DNA of 64,000 nt from Tistrella bauzanensis (lineage in GTDB: Bacteria > Pseudomonadota > Alphaproteobacteria > Tistrellales > Tistrellaceae), in contig NZ_BMDZ01000029.1 of assembly GCF_014636235.1 (NCBI RefSeq), positions 1 through 64,000 on the forward strand. The letters run 5' to 3'. The position numbers were made by a program, and so were the translations under genes. A model generated the notes under the pieces. The model saw only the letters and a list, made by a program, of their open reading frames with translations. It was not told where the DNA came from and made no database searches. This document shows positions 36,016 through 44,781 of this stretch, piece after piece (positions within the stretch are counted from its first letter, which is position 1; each line of letters begins with the position of its first letter).

Positions 36016-38760
36016 ATGGCGTCCTCCATTCCGGGGTACGCCGTTTTTCTGTGGCATCACTTGGGACGCTGGATCGTGCCGAACGACATGCCTGCTGAAC
36101 CGACCATGAAGACGCGTGGCAAGACGCGCGGCTGGATCGGCGCTGTTGCCGTAACGGCCGTGATTGCGCTTGGAAACGTTGCCTTCTGGGCTCTTCCGAA
36201 CCAGCACGAGCGGGAACTTCCTGCGGTCACTGAACCGCTGCTCGGTGCTGCCTATTCCCCTTTTCGTCCGGAGAACGACCCCAAGGCCGGCGAGGAACCG
36301 ACGCTTGATCAGGTCCGCGAGGATCTGTCGCTGGTGGCCACCACGTTCCGCGAGATCCGCACCTATTCCAGCCTCGGCATTCAGGGCCAGGTGCCCGCGA
36401 TCGCGCGTGAGCGCGGCCTGAAGGTGACGATGGGGTCGTGGCTCGACAAGGACGAGGCCAAGAACGACCGCGAGATCGAAAGCCTGGTTCAGGGCGCCCG
36501 CCGGAATCCGAACGTCACCCGCGTGCTGGTGGGCAACGAGTCGATCCTGCGCGCCGACCAGACGGTCGATCAGGTCATCGCCCGGATCCGTCAGGTGAAA
36601 AGCCAGGTCCGCCAGCCGGTGTCGACCGCCGAGCCGTGGCATGTCTGGCTGGAGCATCCGGAACTTGGCCGTGCCGCCGATTTTCTGGCGATCCACATCC
36701 TGCCCTATTGGGAAGGCCTGACCGTCGATCAGTCGATCGAGCATACGGTGGCCATGCACAACCGTCTGAAGCGGATGTTCCCGGGCAAGCCGATCCTGAT
36801 CGCCGAGGCCGGCTGGCCGTCGGATGGCCGCGCCTTCAATGCCGCCCAGCCGTCGCTGGCGCAGGAGGCGAAGTTCATCCGCAAGCTGAACGCCCGCGCC
36901 AAGGCCGAAGGGATCAGCTTCTATCTGATGGAAGCGTTCGATCAGCCGTGGAAGCGGTATGACGAAGGCGGCGTCGGTGCCTATTGGGGCTACTGGAACG
37001 CCGACCGGCAGCCGAAATTCGATCTGACCGGCCCGGTGGCGCCGCTGCCGGCCTGGCCCGCGATCGCGTTGGCCGCGGCCTTGATCGCCCTGCCGCTCAA
37101 TCTCTATTTCCTGGGGCGTCGACGCGACGTGTCGTGGACCGGCCGGATTGCCTTTGTGGCGCTGGTGCAGGCCTCGGCCGGGCTAGTCGCCTGGGTGGGC
37201 TATCGCTTCGCCGTCCAGTACATGGACATCTCGGGCGCGGTCGCCGGCGGCGTGCTGGCGGTGATGATGGGCATGCTGGTCATCCTGCTGCTGTCGCAGA
37301 CGCTGGAGTTCGTCGAGGTGCTGTTCGCGCGTGGCCGCAAGCGGCCGAGCGAGCCTGTCGAGACGGCGCCGGACGGCTTCAAGCTGCCCAAGGTGTCGAT
37401 CCATGTCCCGGCCTATAACGAGCCAGCCGACATGATGCGCGAAACCCTGACCGCCCTCGCCCGTCTGGATTATCCGGATTTCGAGGTGCTGGTCATCGAC
37501 AACAATACCAAGGACGAGGCCGTCTGGCGCCCGCTTGAGCGGATCTGCGAAGAACTGGGCCCCCGGTTCCGCTTCTTCCATGTCTCGCCGCTGGCGGGCT
37601 TCAAGGCCGGCGCCCTGAATTATGCGCGGCACAACATGGCGGATGATGCCGAGGTGGTCGCGGTCATCGACGCCGACTATGTCGTCTCGCCCGACTGGCT
37701 GCGGAAGATGACCCCGCATTTCGCCGACGAGACCGTGGGTTTCGTTCAGTCGCCGCAGGATCACCGCGATTGGCAGGATCACCCGTTCAAGGCGGCGACC
37801 AACTGGGAATATGCCGGCTTCTTCGATATCGGCATGGTTCAGCGCAACGACCACAACGCCATCGTCCAGCATGGCACCATGACCATGATCCGCCGCGCGG
37901 CGCTGGAAAGCGTCGGTGGCTGGTCGGAATGGTGCATCTGCGAGGACACCGAGCTTGGCCTGCGCCTGATGGAGAACGGCTGGAGTTCGGTCTATTCGAA
38001 CCACCGCTTCGGCTGGGGTGTCACGCCCGACAGCTTCATGGCCTATAAGAAGCAGCGCTTCCGCTGGGCCTATGGTGGCATGCAGATCATGCGCGCCCAT
38101 ATGGGCCGGATTGTCGGCCGGACGCCGTCGGCGCTGAAGCCGATGCAGAAATATCACTTCCTGTCCGGCTGGGCAGGCTGGGCCGCCGACGCGGTCGGGC
38201 TGATCATCGCGGTCATGTCGGTGATCTGGGGCGCACTCGCCATCGCCTTCCCGGCGATCGTGGAACTGCCGTCCTCGCTGTTCGTGGTGCCGGCGCTGGC
38301 GGGCTTCGCGATCCGCACCATCCACATCATCGGGCTCTATCAGGGCCGGGTGAACTGCTCCATCGGCAACCGACTCGCGGCCTGCCTGGCGGGTCTCAGC
38401 CTCAGCTTCACCATCGGCACCGCCGTGCTCTATGGTCTGGTCACGCGCCATCTGCCGTTCTTCCGCACGCCCAAGGCGGAAAACCAGCCAGCGCTGATGC
38501 AGGCCTTCCAGATGGCCCGCAACGAAACCATCCTCGCCGTCTCGCTGGTCGGCGTGGCGATCGGCATCTCGATCGTCTATGCGCCCTTCGTCGAAAGCCG
38601 GTTCTGGGTCACGCTGATGCTGCTGCAGGCTGCCAATTATGGCTCAAGTCTGGTGATGGCCCTGGTGGCAGCCCTGCCCGCCCGCAAGGCGCGCAAGACC
38701 GCCGCTGCCGTGGCGATCATCCCCAATCCGGCCGACGGCTCTCAGCACTCGGCCGCCTGA
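36016..38760 (+). CDS. GH17-GT2 fusion, NdvB-like beta-glucan synthase
   Basis: A 914-residue inner-membrane protein. A helix (residues 40-60) is followed by an exported GH17 domain (about 75-335; catalytic E175 in VGNESI and E264 in IAEAGWPS). Then come two or three helices, a cytoplasmic GT2 domain (about 455-700) and C-terminal helices. GT2 motifs are complete: the metal-binding DAD at 552-554, CEDTE (E643-D644) and QRFRW (680-684), as in processive synthases. It is most like the NdvB proteins that make beta-1,3/1,6 glucans. Starts at 36016, 36088 or 36106 are all possible; none has a good ribosome site. A strong terminator follows. Confidence 0.88.
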   Translation: MASSIPGYAVFLWHHLGRWIVPNDMPAEPTMKTRGKTRGWIGAVAVTAVIALGNVAFWALPNQHERELPAVTEPLLGAAYSPFRPENDPKAGEEPTLDQVREDLSLVATTFREIRTYSSLGIQGQVPAIARERGLKVTMGSWLDKDEAKNDREIESLVQGARRNPNVTRVLVGNESILRADQTVDQVIARIRQVKSQVRQPVSTAEPWHVWLEHPELGRAADFLAIHILPYWEGLTVDQSIEHTVAMHNRLKRMFPGKPILIAEAGWPSDGRAFNAAQPSLAQEAKFIRKLNARAKAEGISFYLMEAFDQPWKRYDEGGVGAYWGYWNADRQPKFDLTGPVAPLPAWPAIALAAALIALPLNLYFLGRRRDVSWTGRIAFVALVQASAGLVAWVGYRFAVQYMDISGAVAGGVLAVMMGMLVILLLSQTLEFVEVLFARGRKRPSEPVETAPDGFKLPKVSIHVPAYNEPADMMRETLTALARLDYPDFEVLVIDNNTKDEAVWRPLERICEELGPRFRFFHVSPLAGFKAGALNYARHNMADDAEVVAVIDADYVVSPDWLRKMTPHFADETVGFVQSPQDHRDWQDHPFKAATNWEYAGFFDIGMVQRNDHNAIVQHGTMTMIRRAALESVGGWSEWCICEDTELGLRLMENGWSSVYSNHRFGWGVTPDSFMAYKKQRFRWAYGGMQIMRAHMGRIVGRTPSALKPMQKYHFLSGWAGWAADAVGLIIAVMSVIWGALAIAFPAIVELPSSLFVVPALAGFAIRTIHIIGLYQGRVNCSIGNRLAACLAGLSLSFTIGTAVLYGLVTRHLPFFRTPKAENQPALMQAFQMARNETILAVSLVGVAIGISIVYAPFVESRFWVTLMLLQAANYGSSLVMALVAALPARKARKTAAAVAIIPNPADGSQHSAA

Positions 38761-38803
38761 TCGGGCAGCCACTGCCGGCTCTCCCCGGCGGCAGCTCGAA
38801 CAA

Positions 38804-38839
38804 GGCCCCCGGCATCCCGTGATGCTGGGGGCCTTTTTT
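38804..38839 (+). terminator. Rho-independent terminator after GH17-GT2 gene
   Basis: GGCCCCCGGCATC (38804-38816) pairs with GATGCTGGGGGCC (38821-38833) around CCGT, with one G-U pair. Six Ts follow. It lies between the synthase and the convergent tonB gene. Confidence 0.92.
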
Positions 38840-38863
38840 CTTGGTGCGGTCCCTGCTGCCGGA

Positions 38864-39931
38864 TCAGTTCAGCCGGAAGACGATCGGGATCACGAAGGAC
38901 TTGCGGCCCTGCTCCAGAATCTCGGGCGGCGGCGGCGGGAATGGCGACGCCGCCTCGATCATCCGTTCGGTTTCACGATCGAGCGCGCTGATCCCCGACG
39001 GCCTGACGATGCGCCACGACACCACCTGGCCTTCGCCATCCAGCGAGAATTCCAGCTGCACCGTGCCCTGCTGGTTGCGCAGCTGCGCCGAGCGCGGATA
39101 GCGGCGATGCCGCTCCAGCCAGCCCATGACGCGCGCATTGTAAAGATCGACCAGCTTCGGATCTGCCGCACCGGCCGCACCAGCCTGCCCGCCGCCCGGA
39201 AGCCCGGGTGCACCCGCAGCCCCGGCGGCGCCTGCAAGCTTGCCGGGCTGACCGGCAGCCTGCAGGCCGGTGGCGCCCTCCGCCTCATCCGGTTCCGCCG
39301 CGGCGCCGGCACGGGGGGCCGGTGCGGGCTTCGGGGCCTCGACGCGCGGCGCCGGCTTGGGCCGCACGGGCGCCGGCGGTGGCGTCGGCTTGGCCCGTGG
39401 CAACACCGCCGCCATCTCCCGCACCTCTTGCGGCGTCGGCCTGGGTTCGGGCTCTGGCTCAGGTTCGGGCTCGGGCTCCGGTTCGGGCTCAGGTTCCGGT
39501 TCGGGCTCAGGTTCCGGTTCGGGCTCTGGCTCAGGTTCGGGCTCTGGCTCAGGTTCGGGCTCCGGTTCGGGAACCGGTTCTGGAAGCGGCTGAGGTGCCG
39601 GCTCCGGCTCGTCGGGCGGCGGCAGTTCTTCGGGAACTGGTGGCGCTTCCGGGGCCGCAGGGGCCGCCGGCGTCGCTTCCGGTGCGGCATCGGCTGCGGC
39701 ATCGACGCTGCCACCGCCCTCGCCGCCCTGGCCGCCATCGCCACCGGCACCGCCAAAGCCGATCACGATCGCAACCTCGCCCGGCAAGCCGGCGGGCTCT
39801 GCCGGCTGGTTCAACAGCCACAGCGCGCCAGCACCATGCAGTGCCACGGCCGTCACCATCGCCACCGTCATGGCACCACGCCCCGGCGCGTCGGCCGGAT
39901 TGCGCCGGGTCTTGTTGCGTGGATTACTCAT
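38864..39931 (-). CDS. tonB: TonB energy transducer with long Glu-Pro linker
   Basis: A 355-residue protein with one N-terminal membrane helix (about residues 20-40). A long periplasmic linker contains an almost pure Glu-Pro repeat (about residues 114-162). The C-terminal TonB domain (about 265-355) includes [20 protein letters not shown] and the [12 protein letters not shown] end. It transfers proton-motive energy from ExbBD to outer-membrane receptors such as the BtuB and HmuR in this window. It overlaps the second exbD gene by ATGA and is the last gene of the operon. Confidence 0.93.
   Translation of the reverse strand: MSNPRNKTRRNPADAPGRGAMTVAMVTAVALHGAGALWLLNQPAEPAGLPGEVAIVIGFGGAGGDGGQGGEGGGSVDAAADAAPEATPAAPAAPEAPPVPEELPPPDEPEPAPQPLPEPVPEPEPEPEPEPEPEPEPEPEPEPEPEPEPEPEPEPEPEPEPEPRPTPQEVREMAAVLPRAKPTPPPAPVRPKPAPRVEAPKPAPAPRAGAAAEPDEAEGATGLQAAGQPGKLAGAAGAAGAPGLPGGGQAGAAGAADPKLVDLYNARVMGWLERHRRYPRSAQLRNQQGTVQLEFSLDGEGQVVSWRIVRPSGISALDRETERMIEAASPFPPPPPEILEQGRKSFVIPIVFRLN
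39443..39590 (-). repeat. Degenerate hexanucleotide array coding for Glu-Pro repeats in tonB
   Basis: Units such as GGTTCG and GGCTC/AGGTTC are reiterated through about 148 bp with synonymous variation, all read as alternating Glu and Pro. The array is prone to slippage, but six-base steps keep the frame. Confidence 0.85.
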
Positions 39932-40356
39932 TCCGGCACCCGCTGAACCAGAAGCACCACGCCGGGAAAGCCGGCGGCCCGTGCCGCCTCCGTGGCCGCG
40001 ATCACCGTACCGGCTGGCGCGCCGGCATCGGTTTTCACCGCCAGGGGCTGCAAGGACAGGCCACGATCCGCGGCGCCCTGAACCGTCAGCGCCAGTTGCT
40101 CGCTCAATGCACCGATGGTGATGCTTTCACCATCATAAGCCATGCGGCCATCGGCACCGACCAGCAGCACCCGCCGGCCATCGGCCGCATCCTTGCGCGC
40201 CTCGGCGGCGATACGCGCCGGCTGAATGCGGAAGGCATCGCCGGCCGTGATGGTGCCGGCGACCATGAAGAACACAAGCAGCAGGAAGACGACATTGATC
40301 AGCGGAATCAGCGCATCGTCTGAATTCCGCGCACGGGAGCTCTGCCGGAGTCTCAT
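39928..40356 (-). CDS. Second ExbD/TolR-family protein with Asp-to-Asn change in the membrane helix
   Basis: A 142-residue protein with one N-terminal membrane helix and a periplasmic domain. The helix reads [14 protein letters not shown], with Asn at residue 21 where ExbD normally has the proton-carrying aspartate (LIDVVF). The codon is AAT, one base from GAT. The paralogue just upstream keeps the aspartate. It overlaps that paralogue and tonB by ATGA at both ends, so all are made in step. It may act as a structural partner in a mixed ExbD assembly. The family is sure; the functional effect is inferred. Confidence 0.88.
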   Translation of the reverse strand: MRLRQSSRARNSDDALIPLINVVFLLLVFFMVAGTITAGDAFRIQPARIAAEARKDAADGRRVLLVGADGRMAYDGESITIGALSEQLALTVQGAADRGLSLQPLAVKTDAGAPAGTVIAATEAARAAGFPGVVLLVQRVPE

Positions 40357-40760
40357 CGGGCCCGCACCTCGACCGAGGCCGCACCGGCCGCACCGGCCGC
40401 TTCCAGCGCCGAGACCACCGCCTGCATCGGCGCTGCCTCGACCGGGCGGACATGCACCTTCAGAGCCGGGTTGGCCGCCGCGCGGGCCGACAACCGCGTG
40501 CCCAGCGCATCGGCGGCAATGGGGGCGCCGTCGAGCTGCAACTGGCCGTCCGCAGCCACTGCGATGACGGCGATGTCACTGCGGCTGGCGGTCTGCGTCG
40601 GCGGCGAGGCCGCAGGTCTGGGCATGATGATCTCCAGCACCCGCCAGTCGGCAAGTGAAGATGCCAGCATGAAGAACAGCAGAAGAATGAACACGACGTC
40701 GATCAACGGCGTCAGTCCGATGGCGAGCCCCGAACGACGATGCTTCCGGCTGAGGCGCAT
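40353..40760 (-). CDS. exbD: ExbD biopolymer transport protein
   Basis: A 135-residue protein with a membrane helix containing LTPLIDVVFILLLFFMLAS, where D21 is the canonical proton-carrying residue. A periplasmic domain follows (about residues 45-135). With ExbB it forms the proton channel powering TonB. It lies 18 bp after exbB and overlaps the second exbD by four bases. Confidence 0.92.
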   Translation of the reverse strand: MRLSRKHRRSGLAIGLTPLIDVVFILLLFFMLASSLADWRVLEIIMPRPAASPPTQTASRSDIAVIAVAADGQLQLDGAPIAADALGTRLSARAAANPALKVHVRPVEAAPMQAVVSALEAAGAAGAASVEVRAR

Positions 40761-40778
40761 GATATCAGGCCCCGGTCA

Positions 40779-41756
40779 TCAGGCCGACGGGCCGGCCGCG
40801 CGCGCGGTCCGCAATTCGGGTGCAAGGCCTCCGGCCATCGGGCGATGGCTCATGGCCATGGGTGCCGCGGGCCGTGCCAGATCGCGGGCAACGAACAGCC
40901 GGGTTGCCGCATCCTCGACCACATGCGCCGTGCGATCCACCCGCCGCTCAAGCCAGGCATGGGCGAGCACGCAGGGAATGGCCACGATCAGGCCGACGGC
41001 CGTGGTCAGCAGCGCTTCCCAGATACCGCCCGACAATTGCGACGGATCAACCGCGGAGCCTGCGGTTTCCAGGGTCTGAAACACCGTGATCATACCAAGG
41101 ACGGTGCCGAGCAGGCCCAGCAGCGGCGCGATGCCGCCAACAAGTTCCAGCGCACGCAGATGGCTGCGCAGGGTCTCGACCCGGGCAAGACCGATGCGCT
41201 CCGCCTCTTCCCGCAATGCCGCTTCGGGCACGCCCGAGATGCGGCCGTCGAGAATGGTCCGGATCACGTCGACGCCCGGATGTGTCACGCCATCGAGGGC
41301 CGCCCGGCCCTGGTCGGGGCCCTCGCGAACCGCGCGGTCGACCGCGCGGTTCAAACGACGCCCGGACCCGACGCCGGCGCGGGCGAAATGCCAGATCTTG
41401 AGCAGGATGATCGCGGCCCCGATCACCGACAGCACGCCCAGAACCCCAACCACCGGCCCGCCCGCAATCAGCAGATCCAGCGTCGAGGAGCCTGTACCAC
41501 CATCGGCTTCGGTGGTGGCGACCGTGTCGCCCGGTTGCGTGAAACCGGTCAGGTCGGTGGCGCCGGCGGTCATGCCGGCCTCTGGCGTGCCTGTTCCCTG
41601 CCCCTCTGTCGAGGCCTCGGCGCCGGTCGTGGCGCCGACCGCTGCAGGCGCCTGACCGGCGGCAGCCGGCACCGGGGCGGACGCTGGCGACGGAGCGTTG
41701 GCAGGCGCGGCGGTCAGCGGCGGCGTGGTCGCGGAGGTCTGGGTTTCCGTGCTCAT
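40779..41756 (-). CDS. exbB: ExbB / MotA-TolQ-ExbB proton channel protein
   Basis: A 325-residue inner-membrane protein. An Ala/Pro/Thr-rich N-terminal extension of about 90 residues is followed by a membrane helix (GGPVVGVLGVLSVIGAAIILL). A cytoplasmic segment and two more helices end the protein, with the family signature LELVGGIAPLLGLLGTVLGM and AVGLIVAIPCVLAHAWLERR. No cleavable signal is seen before the extension. It heads the exbB-exbD-exbD-tonB operon, and a Fur-like site lies about 67-89 bases upstream. Confidence 0.93.
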   Translation of the reverse strand: MSTETQTSATTPPLTAAPANAPSPASAPVPAAAGQAPAAVGATTGAEASTEGQGTGTPEAGMTAGATDLTGFTQPGDTVATTEADGGTGSSTLDLLIAGGPVVGVLGVLSVIGAAIILLKIWHFARAGVGSGRRLNRAVDRAVREGPDQGRAALDGVTHPGVDVIRTILDGRISGVPEAALREEAERIGLARVETLRSHLRALELVGGIAPLLGLLGTVLGMITVFQTLETAGSAVDPSQLSGGIWEALLTTAVGLIVAIPCVLAHAWLERRVDRTAHVVEDAATRLFVARDLARPAAPMAMSHRPMAGGLAPELRTARAAGPSA

Positions 41757-41822
41757 TCGTCAGATGTCTCCGGGACTTGATCGGCTGGACGTCGCGTCGG
41801 ACGCTACACCCAAGTTTACGCG

Positions 41823-41845
41823 ATTGCAAATCATTCGCGATGACA
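41823..41845 (+). promoter_or_regulatory. Fur-like box upstream of the exbB-exbD-tonB operon
   Basis: ATTGCAAATCATTCGCGATG carries the TGCAA-N-TCATTC core shared with the imelysin and hmuR upstream sites. It lies 67-89 bases before the exbB ATG. Iron regulation of TonB genes is well established; binding here is inferred from the match. Confidence 0.7.
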
Positions 41846-42014
41846 GCACGCGCACCACTTGCGGGCACCGTGACCGCGGCCCGAAGTGGTTGAGATATAG
41901 AGTATCATGAAGATTGCGACGCATGTGCAACAAGACCGTGGCATCATGCATGATGTCATGGAAGGTTGCGGCAAAATGACGCGGTGCGGTATCGGCTCAG
42001 GCGAGCCGGGCCGA

Positions 42015-42563
42015 TCAGTCCACCCGGGGCCGGCGCAGCCCGGGCGCTATGGCCTGGGTAATCTGGCGGGCGTCATAGGCGTCGGGCTGGTCCGGCTTAC
42101 GGCCGGCATAGACCAGAATTTCGAGCCAGGCGGTGTAGCGGGTATCCGCTTCTGCCGACCCCGTCGACATGCCGACCCCATATCCGGCACCGCGCCCGCT
42201 TCCCCACCCCCAGCCCCAGGCCGGCGGCGGGTTATAGCTGTAGCGGCGGTCTGGCTCGACATCGCGGCTGACGACGATGAAAAAGTCATGGCCGGTCTGA
42301 AGCGTGATTTCGGCCGCACGATACAGCAGATAGTCTTCCACTGTCGCCCGGTCGGTGGCGGCGTTGCCGGCGAAGCTGACGCGGAAACGATTGTCTTCAA
42401 GCCGCTGATTGGCATAGCCCTCGCCATGCAGCAGCGGTTGATACGGTGTCGGTCCGCTGCATGCGGCGACCAAAGCGCCAAGGCTCGCGACCAGAAGCAG
42501 TGCCGCGCGCCGACCCTGCCGCCGCGACGGCGTCACTTGCCGGAAAGTCGTCCGGAACATCAT
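42015..42563 (-). CDS. Lipoprotein of the CC0125/CC1285 type
   Basis: A 182-residue protein with a basic N-terminus, a hydrophobic segment and a lipobox (GALVAAC), so it is probably anchored in the periplasm. The domain begins TPYQPLLHGEGYANQRLEDN and continues RFRVSFAGNAATDRATVEDYLLYRAAEIT, as in alphaproteobacterial CC0125-type lipoproteins of unknown function. A Gly/Trp-rich insertion (AWGWGWGSGRGAGYGVG) follows. The ATG at 42563 has GGAAGA upstream. It stands alone between the TonB operon and an outer-membrane protein gene. Confidence 0.8.
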   Translation of the reverse strand: MMFRTTFRQVTPSRRQGRRAALLLVASLGALVAACSGPTPYQPLLHGEGYANQRLEDNRFRVSFAGNAATDRATVEDYLLYRAAEITLQTGHDFFIVVSRDVEPDRRYSYNPPPAWGWGWGSGRGAGYGVGMSTGSAEADTRYTAWLEILVYAGRKPDQPDAYDARQITQAIAPGLRRPRVD

Positions 42564-42769
42564 TTTTCGTCTTCCGCTGAAGGGCTGCCCGGATACGGTC
42601 CGGGCATGCGCCGGGCGGTGTCGCGCTGGGCTGCCATGCACGGGGAAGCCGCACATCGGCCGCCATTTCCGCCAATGCCATTCTATATGGCCCCAATGCC
42701 GTGAGGCGCCAGTGGCAGAGATATGTCACGACCACCGACGCCCGCCCGCCAGCCGCGTGTATATAACGA

Positions 42770-42804
42770 CAATGGCCGCCGGTGCAGAACACCGGCGGCC
42801 ATTG
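42770..42804 (-). terminator. Hairpin terminator after the outer-membrane barrel gene
   Basis: CAATGGCCGCCGGTG (42770-42784) is the exact complement of CACCGGCGGCCATTG (42790-42804) with a 5-base loop. It lies 27 bases past the barrel gene stop. The T-run in the minus direction is weak. Confidence 0.7.
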
Positions 42805-42831
42805 TTCAGGTCGACGCTGACGCGTCAGGGA

Positions 42832-43542
42832 TCAGAAATTGATCCGCAGACCCACCATCACGTTGTGCGACCCATAGGTGTCGCTGCTGGTGACCGAGCC
42901 ATCGGCCGCCCCGCTGGTGACTTCCACGGCCTGGGTGCCGAAATAGCGGTATTCGCCAACCAGCGACATGGCAGGGCTGAGGGCATAGGAGGCACCGACG
43001 ATGCCCTGATAGGCCAGCACGGTGTCGTCGTCGCTCATAGCACCGGGGGCACCGGCCGCCGAGAAGCTGTCATATTCGACATAGGCCGCACCAACGCCCA
43101 GACCGATATAGGGTGTCAGGCGCGACGCCGGCAGGTACAGGTCGTGATAGACGTTGACCATACCCGACCAGACGGTGGCATCGCCATCGCTGTTGGCGAG
43201 GTTGCTGCCGCCGATCGACAGGCTGTCGACATCGTTCTGGCGATAGCCGATTTCGAGTTCGGTGCGGAACCCGCCCCACTGCGCGACGCGGCCGAAATCA
43301 TAGCCGATCGCGCCGACGACGCCGTAGCCGGTGTCGAACTCGGCGGCGACCTTGCCACCGGCAAGACCCGAGCTGAAGCTCGAGTCGGACTGCATGTTCA
43401 CGCCACCAAGAATTGAGCCATACCAGCCGGGCTCGCCACCGCGCAGAAGCGCGATTTCGCTGGCCACATCCTGCGCATGCGCAAAAGCAGGGAGGGCGCA
43501 GAATGCTGCGGCCACGGCGGCCACTGTCAGCTTGCGATTCAT
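42832..43542 (-). CDS. Outer-membrane beta-barrel protein
   Basis: The 236-residue precursor has a signal peptide (MNRKLTVAAVAAAFCALPAF, cleavage near AHA). The rest shows the alternating pattern of an eight-stranded OmpA/Omp25-like barrel: GWYGSILGGVNMQ, FRTELEIGYRQND, LTPYIGLGVGAAYVEY, and a final strand ending MVGLRINF with a terminal Phe. It may be a porin or adhesin-like surface protein; a specific role cannot be read. A 433-bp spacer upstream separates it from mscL on the same strand and probably holds its promoter. Confidence 0.87.
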   Translation of the reverse strand: MNRKLTVAAVAAAFCALPAFAHAQDVASEIALLRGGEPGWYGSILGGVNMQSDSSFSSGLAGGKVAAEFDTGYGVVGAIGYDFGRVAQWGGFRTELEIGYRQNDVDSLSIGGSNLANSDGDATVWSGMVNVYHDLYLPASRLTPYIGLGVGAAYVEYDSFSAAGAPGAMSDDDTVLAYQGIVGASYALSPAMSLVGEYRYFGTQAVEVTSGAADGSVTSSDTYGSHNVMVGLRINF

Positions 43543-43975
43543 CGCTAGGGGGTCTCCTGGTATCAGGGTCGTTTGTCAGCGCCAGTGCAGGTCTTTGCCA
43601 TCGCGCCAGCGTCGCCCGACCCGACATCGAGATGCCCTGGCCGGACTATGCTGGCAGATCCGCCCGCCACAATGTTCGCCTCCCCCAGACTATGGGGATT
43701 GACGCGGCTTTTGTCAGCCCCTTGCGTTAGTGCAGCAGCAAGACTGCCACAGTTGCGTTATTTTAACCACATACCATGTTGATACGTCAACTTGTCATCA
43801 AGGCGCAATCCACCGAGATCGATGCATGTCTGACGGATATTCCGGCCGGATGCCTTGCGCTTCAAACCGCCGGTCTGCCGCAGGACGAGCTTGTTGCCGA
43901 TCGGTAACGCCACAACGTCGAAGGTCGTTGCCGTGGCGGCCTGTCAGACACGACGACGATCCGGCAGACCAGCCG
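43543..43975. other. 433-bp intergenic region, no gene recognised
   Basis: The region lies between the barrel protein start and the mscL stop. The part near 43730-43800 is more AT-rich (GCGTTATTTTAACC) and probably holds the barrel gene promoter. It also carries the small inverted repeat TTGATACGTCAA. Reading frames here have no family resemblance. Confidence 0.55.
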
Positions 43976-44467
43976 TCAAGATTGCGGGCGCCCCGTCGTC
44001 GGCGAACGGCCTGCGCCCGGCCCGCCCGCCTGATCCCGGGCCAGCAGATCGCGGATCTGTTCCAGAACCACCAGTTCCGGTGCAGGCGGTGGCGGCGCTG
44101 CGGGCGTCGGTGGCACCTGAGCGGCTTCTTCCCGCCGCTTCATCCGGTTCATCTGCCGCACCAGCAGGAACAGCACCCAGGCCACGATCAGGAAGCTGAT
44201 CACCCGGTTGATGAACACACCGATGTTGATCGTTGCCGCCCCGGCCTCTTTGGCGGCGGCAAGGCTGGTGTATTCAACCTCGCTCAGATTGATGAAGATG
44301 TCGGAAAAATCGATGCCGCCGGTGATAAATCCGATCGGCGGCATGATGATATCATTGACCAGCGACGTCACGATGCTGCCGAAAGCGGCGCCGATGATCA
44401 CGCCGACGGCGAGATCGAATGCGTTGCCCTTTACGGCGAACTCTCTGAATTCATTAATGATCTTCAT
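43976..44467 (-). CDS. mscL: Large-conductance mechanosensitive channel MscL
   Basis: A 163-residue inner-membrane channel that opens under membrane tension. The N-terminus [20 protein letters not shown], the first helix [20 protein letters not shown] and IIMPPIG are diagnostic. A second helix ([18 protein letters not shown]) follows. The C-terminus is extended: a Pro/Ala-rich linker (about 129-143) before a helical end [14 protein letters not shown]. Typical MscL is about 135-145 residues. The ATG at 44467 is preferred over 44509. It is transcribed alone. Confidence 0.95.
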   Translation of the reverse strand: MKIINEFREFAVKGNAFDLAVGVIIGAAFGSIVTSLVNDIIMPPIGFITGGIDFSDIFINLSEVEYTSLAAAKEAGAATINIGVFINRVISFLIVAWVLFLLVRQMNRMKRREEAAQVPPTPAAPPPPAPELVVLEQIRDLLARDQAGGPGAGRSPTTGRPQS

Positions 44468-44781
44468 GGCCACGACCCGTATGGGACACCTGCATGCGCC
44501 AAGAGGCACCGGTGTCTGTTGATACCTGTCCCATGATGATTAGGCCGCCGATCGGTCGCCGCGGCAAGTGCCGCAACATCGAGCCTGCCTCCGCCCGGAC
44601 CGGCGACGGGCTGGCACGCCCGGCAACCGCCCCTATATGACCTCGACCGGCGGCGGCGCGTGGCAATGCCGCAGTTGCGACCATGTTGCGGTGCGAGGCT
44701 TCATGGTATCGTTCACAACAGACAGCCCCCTGACCGAATCCCCCGGCAGGCGTGCCATGACTGATGTCGCGGAGAGCCCTG
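44468..44781. other. Divergent spacer between mscL and P450, no firm gene
   Basis: The 314 bp holds both promoters. A small reading frame from 44637 to 44792 would end 11 bases inside the P450 gene and contains a CRSC pair, but nothing supports its expression. No repeat or RNA gene was seen. Confidence 0.5.

Noticed and set aside
39443..39590. The tonB repeat array as a possible CRISPR or mobile repeat
   Set aside because: The units are in-frame hexamers without spacers and encode a Glu-Pro linker.
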